Origin: Citricoccus muralis
GTDB taxonomy: Bacteria; Actinomycetota; Actinomycetes; Actinomycetales; Micrococcaceae
DNA: 64,000 nucleotides
Direction of reading: 5' to 3'
Assembly: GCF_029637705.1 (NCBI RefSeq)
Contig: NZ_CP121252.1
Coordinates: forward strand, 2,170,001-2,234,000
Shown here: positions 62,510 to 64,000 of the stretch, piece by piece
Layout of the letters: every line of letters begins with the position of its first letter
Numbering within the stretch: the stretch's first letter is position 1
The notes under the pieces: model-generated
What the model saw: only the letters and a program-made list of their open reading frames with translations
Told to the model about the DNA's origin: nothing
The model's database searches: none
Made by a program: the position numbers and the translations under genes

Positions 62510-64000
62510 ATGGCCGAAGCCGTAGAAAACCAGAGTCGCTCAGCATCGACACCCGATCGTCCCGATCCGGGACGCACCACCAGCCCCGTGAACTGGCCGG
62601 TGTTCCTGGGCACCTTCGTGATCATCGTGGCGTTCGTCGTCTGGGCCGCACTGTTACCCGAGCAAGCCGAGACGGTGATCTTCGGCGCGATGGGCTGGGT
62701 GGCCACCAATTTCGGCTGGTACTACGTGCTTACCGCCACCATCGTGGTGGTTTTCGTGTTGATCGTCGCCTTCTCACGCGTGGGCCGGACGAAGATGGGT
62801 CCGGATCACTCGAAACCGAAGTTCAACCTCTTTACCTGGGCGGCCATGCTGTTTGCCGCCGGTATTGGTGTGGACCTGATGTTCTTTGGGATTTCCGGGC
62901 CGGCCACCAACTTCCTGGCTCCCCCGGATGTCACCCCGCTCTCCGATGAGGCGGCGCGGATGGCACCGATCTGGACGATCTTCCACTACGGCATCCCCGG
63001 CTGGGCGATGTACGCGCTGATGGGCATGGCGTTCGGGCTGTTCGCCTACCGGTACCACCTACCGCTGAGCATCCGTTCGGCCCTGGCCCCGATTTTCGGC
63101 AAGCGCATTCACGGTCCCATTGGTCACGCCGCGGAAATCGGTGCGACCATCGGCACCATCTTCGGCATCGCCGTGTCCCTGGGTATCGGCGTCGTGTTCT
63201 TGAACTTTGGGCTATCCGCCATCTTCGACATTCCGAACCACATTGGTGTGCAGATCGCACTGATGGCGCTCGCGGTGTTTATTACAATCCTGTCCACCGT
63301 CTCCGGTGTGGATAAGGGCATTCGTCGGCTCTCGGAACTCAACGTGATCCTCGCGGTCGTGCTGATGCTCTGGGTGCTGTTCTCAGGGCAGACCCACGTG
63401 ATGCTCAACCAGCTGGTGCAGAACATCGGCGACTTCTTCTCCGGGTTCCCCTCGATGATGATGAACACCTTCGCCTACACCGCCGGTACGGAAGACTACC
63501 CCTCCCAGCAGTGGATGGCGGACTGGACGCTGTTCTTCTGGGCCTGGTGGATCGCCTGGGCACCGTTCGTCAGTCTCTTCCTGGCGCGGATTTCCCGCGG
63601 CCGCACGCTGCGCCAGTTCGTCCTCGGCGTGCTGCTGATCCCCTTCGCGTTCATCCTGCTGTGGGTGTCGGTGTTCGGCAATGCCGCGCTGAGCTTCTTC
63701 CGCGCCGGCGAAGAGGAGTTCCTGGAGCTGGCGGTGAATCTGCCCGAATCCGGTTTCTTCACGCTGTTGGCTCAGTACCCGGGCGCCACCTTTACCGTGG
63801 CCCTGGCCGTGGTGACCGGGCTGTTCTTCTACGTCACCTCTGCCGACTCGGGTTCCCTGGTGATGGCGAACATGACGTCGAAACCCTCGCTCACCGACTC
63901 CGACGGGCCCTCCTGGCTGCGCATCGTGTGGGCGGTCATCACCGGCGCGCTGACGCTGACCATGCTGTTCATCGACGGCGTGTACACCCTGCAGGCAGCC
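62510..64000 (+). CDS. BCCT-family choline/betaine transporter (partial, runs off window end)
   Basis: First 497 residues of a 12-TM betaine-choline-carnitine transporter. The signature WTLFFWAWWIAWAPFVSLFLARISRGR (about 340-366) is complete. The glycine-rich TM3 motif is AAGIGVDLMFFGISGP (about 123-138), closer to proton-coupled BetT than to sodium-coupled BetP, so choline uptake is likely. A hydrophilic N-terminus of about 35 residues precedes TM1. GAGAGGAC lies 7-8 nt before ATG 62510. Divergent from ychF; with the OpuC operon it gives the cell two osmolyte import routes. Confidence 0.95.
   Translation, partial: MAEAVENQSRSASTPDRPDPGRTTSPVNWPVFLGTFVIIVAFVVWAALLPEQAETVIFGAMGWVATNFGWYYVLTATIVVVFVLIVAFSRVGRTKMGPDHSKPKFNLFTWAAMLFAAGIGVDLMFFGISGPATNFLAPPDVTPLSDEAARMAPIWTIFHYGIPGWAMYALMGMAFGLFAYRYHLPLSIRSALAPIFGKRIHGPIGHAAEIGATIGTIFGIAVSLGIGVVFLNFGLSAIFDIPNHIGVQIALMALAVFITILSTVSGVDKGIRRLSELNVILAVVLMLWVLFSGQTHVMLNQLVQNIGDFFSGFPSMMMNTFAYTAGTEDYPSQQWMADWTLFFWAWWIAWAPFVSLFLARISRGRTLRQFVLGVLLIPFAFILLWVSVFGNAALSFFRAGEEEFLELAVNLPESGFFTLLAQYPGATFTVALAVVTGLFFYVTSADSGSLVMANMTSKPSLTDSDGPSWLRIVWAVITGALTLTMLFIDGVYTLQAA

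Overview
The window is high-GC, gene-dense DNA with many GTG and TTG starts and 4-bp ATGA gene overlaps. The gene set (FdxA-DapC pair, 7Fe ferredoxin, ferritin, PadR/HAAS pair, OpuC-type osmolyte importer) fits an actinobacterium of the order Micrococcales. A Micrococcaceae-like genus is my inference; the sequence alone does not fix it.

Layout. 1-10 kb is core: dapC (cut by the window edge), fdxA, a small membrane protein and typA, then a four-gene peptide/nickel-type ABC importer (fused ATPase, two permeases, lipoprotein binding protein), all on the minus strand. 10-22 kb holds an MFS exporter, an HtrA-like protease, Tpx, a patatin, an acyltransferase-3 protein with a PACE-type efflux protein, ferritin, a short class-II UvrA-like protein, an esterase, an MHS-family transporter and a LysR regulator. 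22-31 kb holds an OpuC osmoprotectant importer, a divergent pair of DNA glycosylases, a sugar porter, a TauE/SafE protein, a SurA-like lipoprotein and an LLM oxidoreductase.

31.7-36.6 kb is a copper/haem-peroxidase locus on the minus strand: membrane protein, CopC, PCu(A)C chaperone, Tat-exported DyP peroxidase, and a PepSY-TM gene broken by a stop and a frameshift. It is headed by a perfect 23-bp palindrome that probably serves as the operator. 36.7-51.7 kb is a mixture of small housekeeping and accessory genes: GNATs, ZapE, an AraC regulator, VOC proteins, ArfB, PadR/HAAS, a RES-domain protein, a macrolide-phosphotransferase homologue, an alpha/beta hydrolase that lacks its catalytic serine, and an unusual condensation-domain/GNAT fusion.

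51.7-54.1 kb is a zone of gene decay with several broken genes. 54.6-61.2 kb is an accessory island lying directly behind the 3' end of ychF. It holds an AbiV-type abortive-infection protein, an XRE-ImmA/DUF4411 toxin-antitoxin pair, a one-TM protein, a PD-(D/E)XK-like protein hit by an IS110-family element, and a HEPN-domain protein behind a 21-codon leader ORF. The minus-strand modules are separated by diverged copies of a short sequence that resembles the last codons of ychF (VVEFRFNV-stop) followed by a Shine-Dalgarno-like stretch. I read this as repeated capture of small, mostly defence-type modules at the ychF 3' end; no integrase is visible. This is the most novel signal in the window. 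The window ends inside a BCCT-family choline/betaine transporter divergent from ychF.
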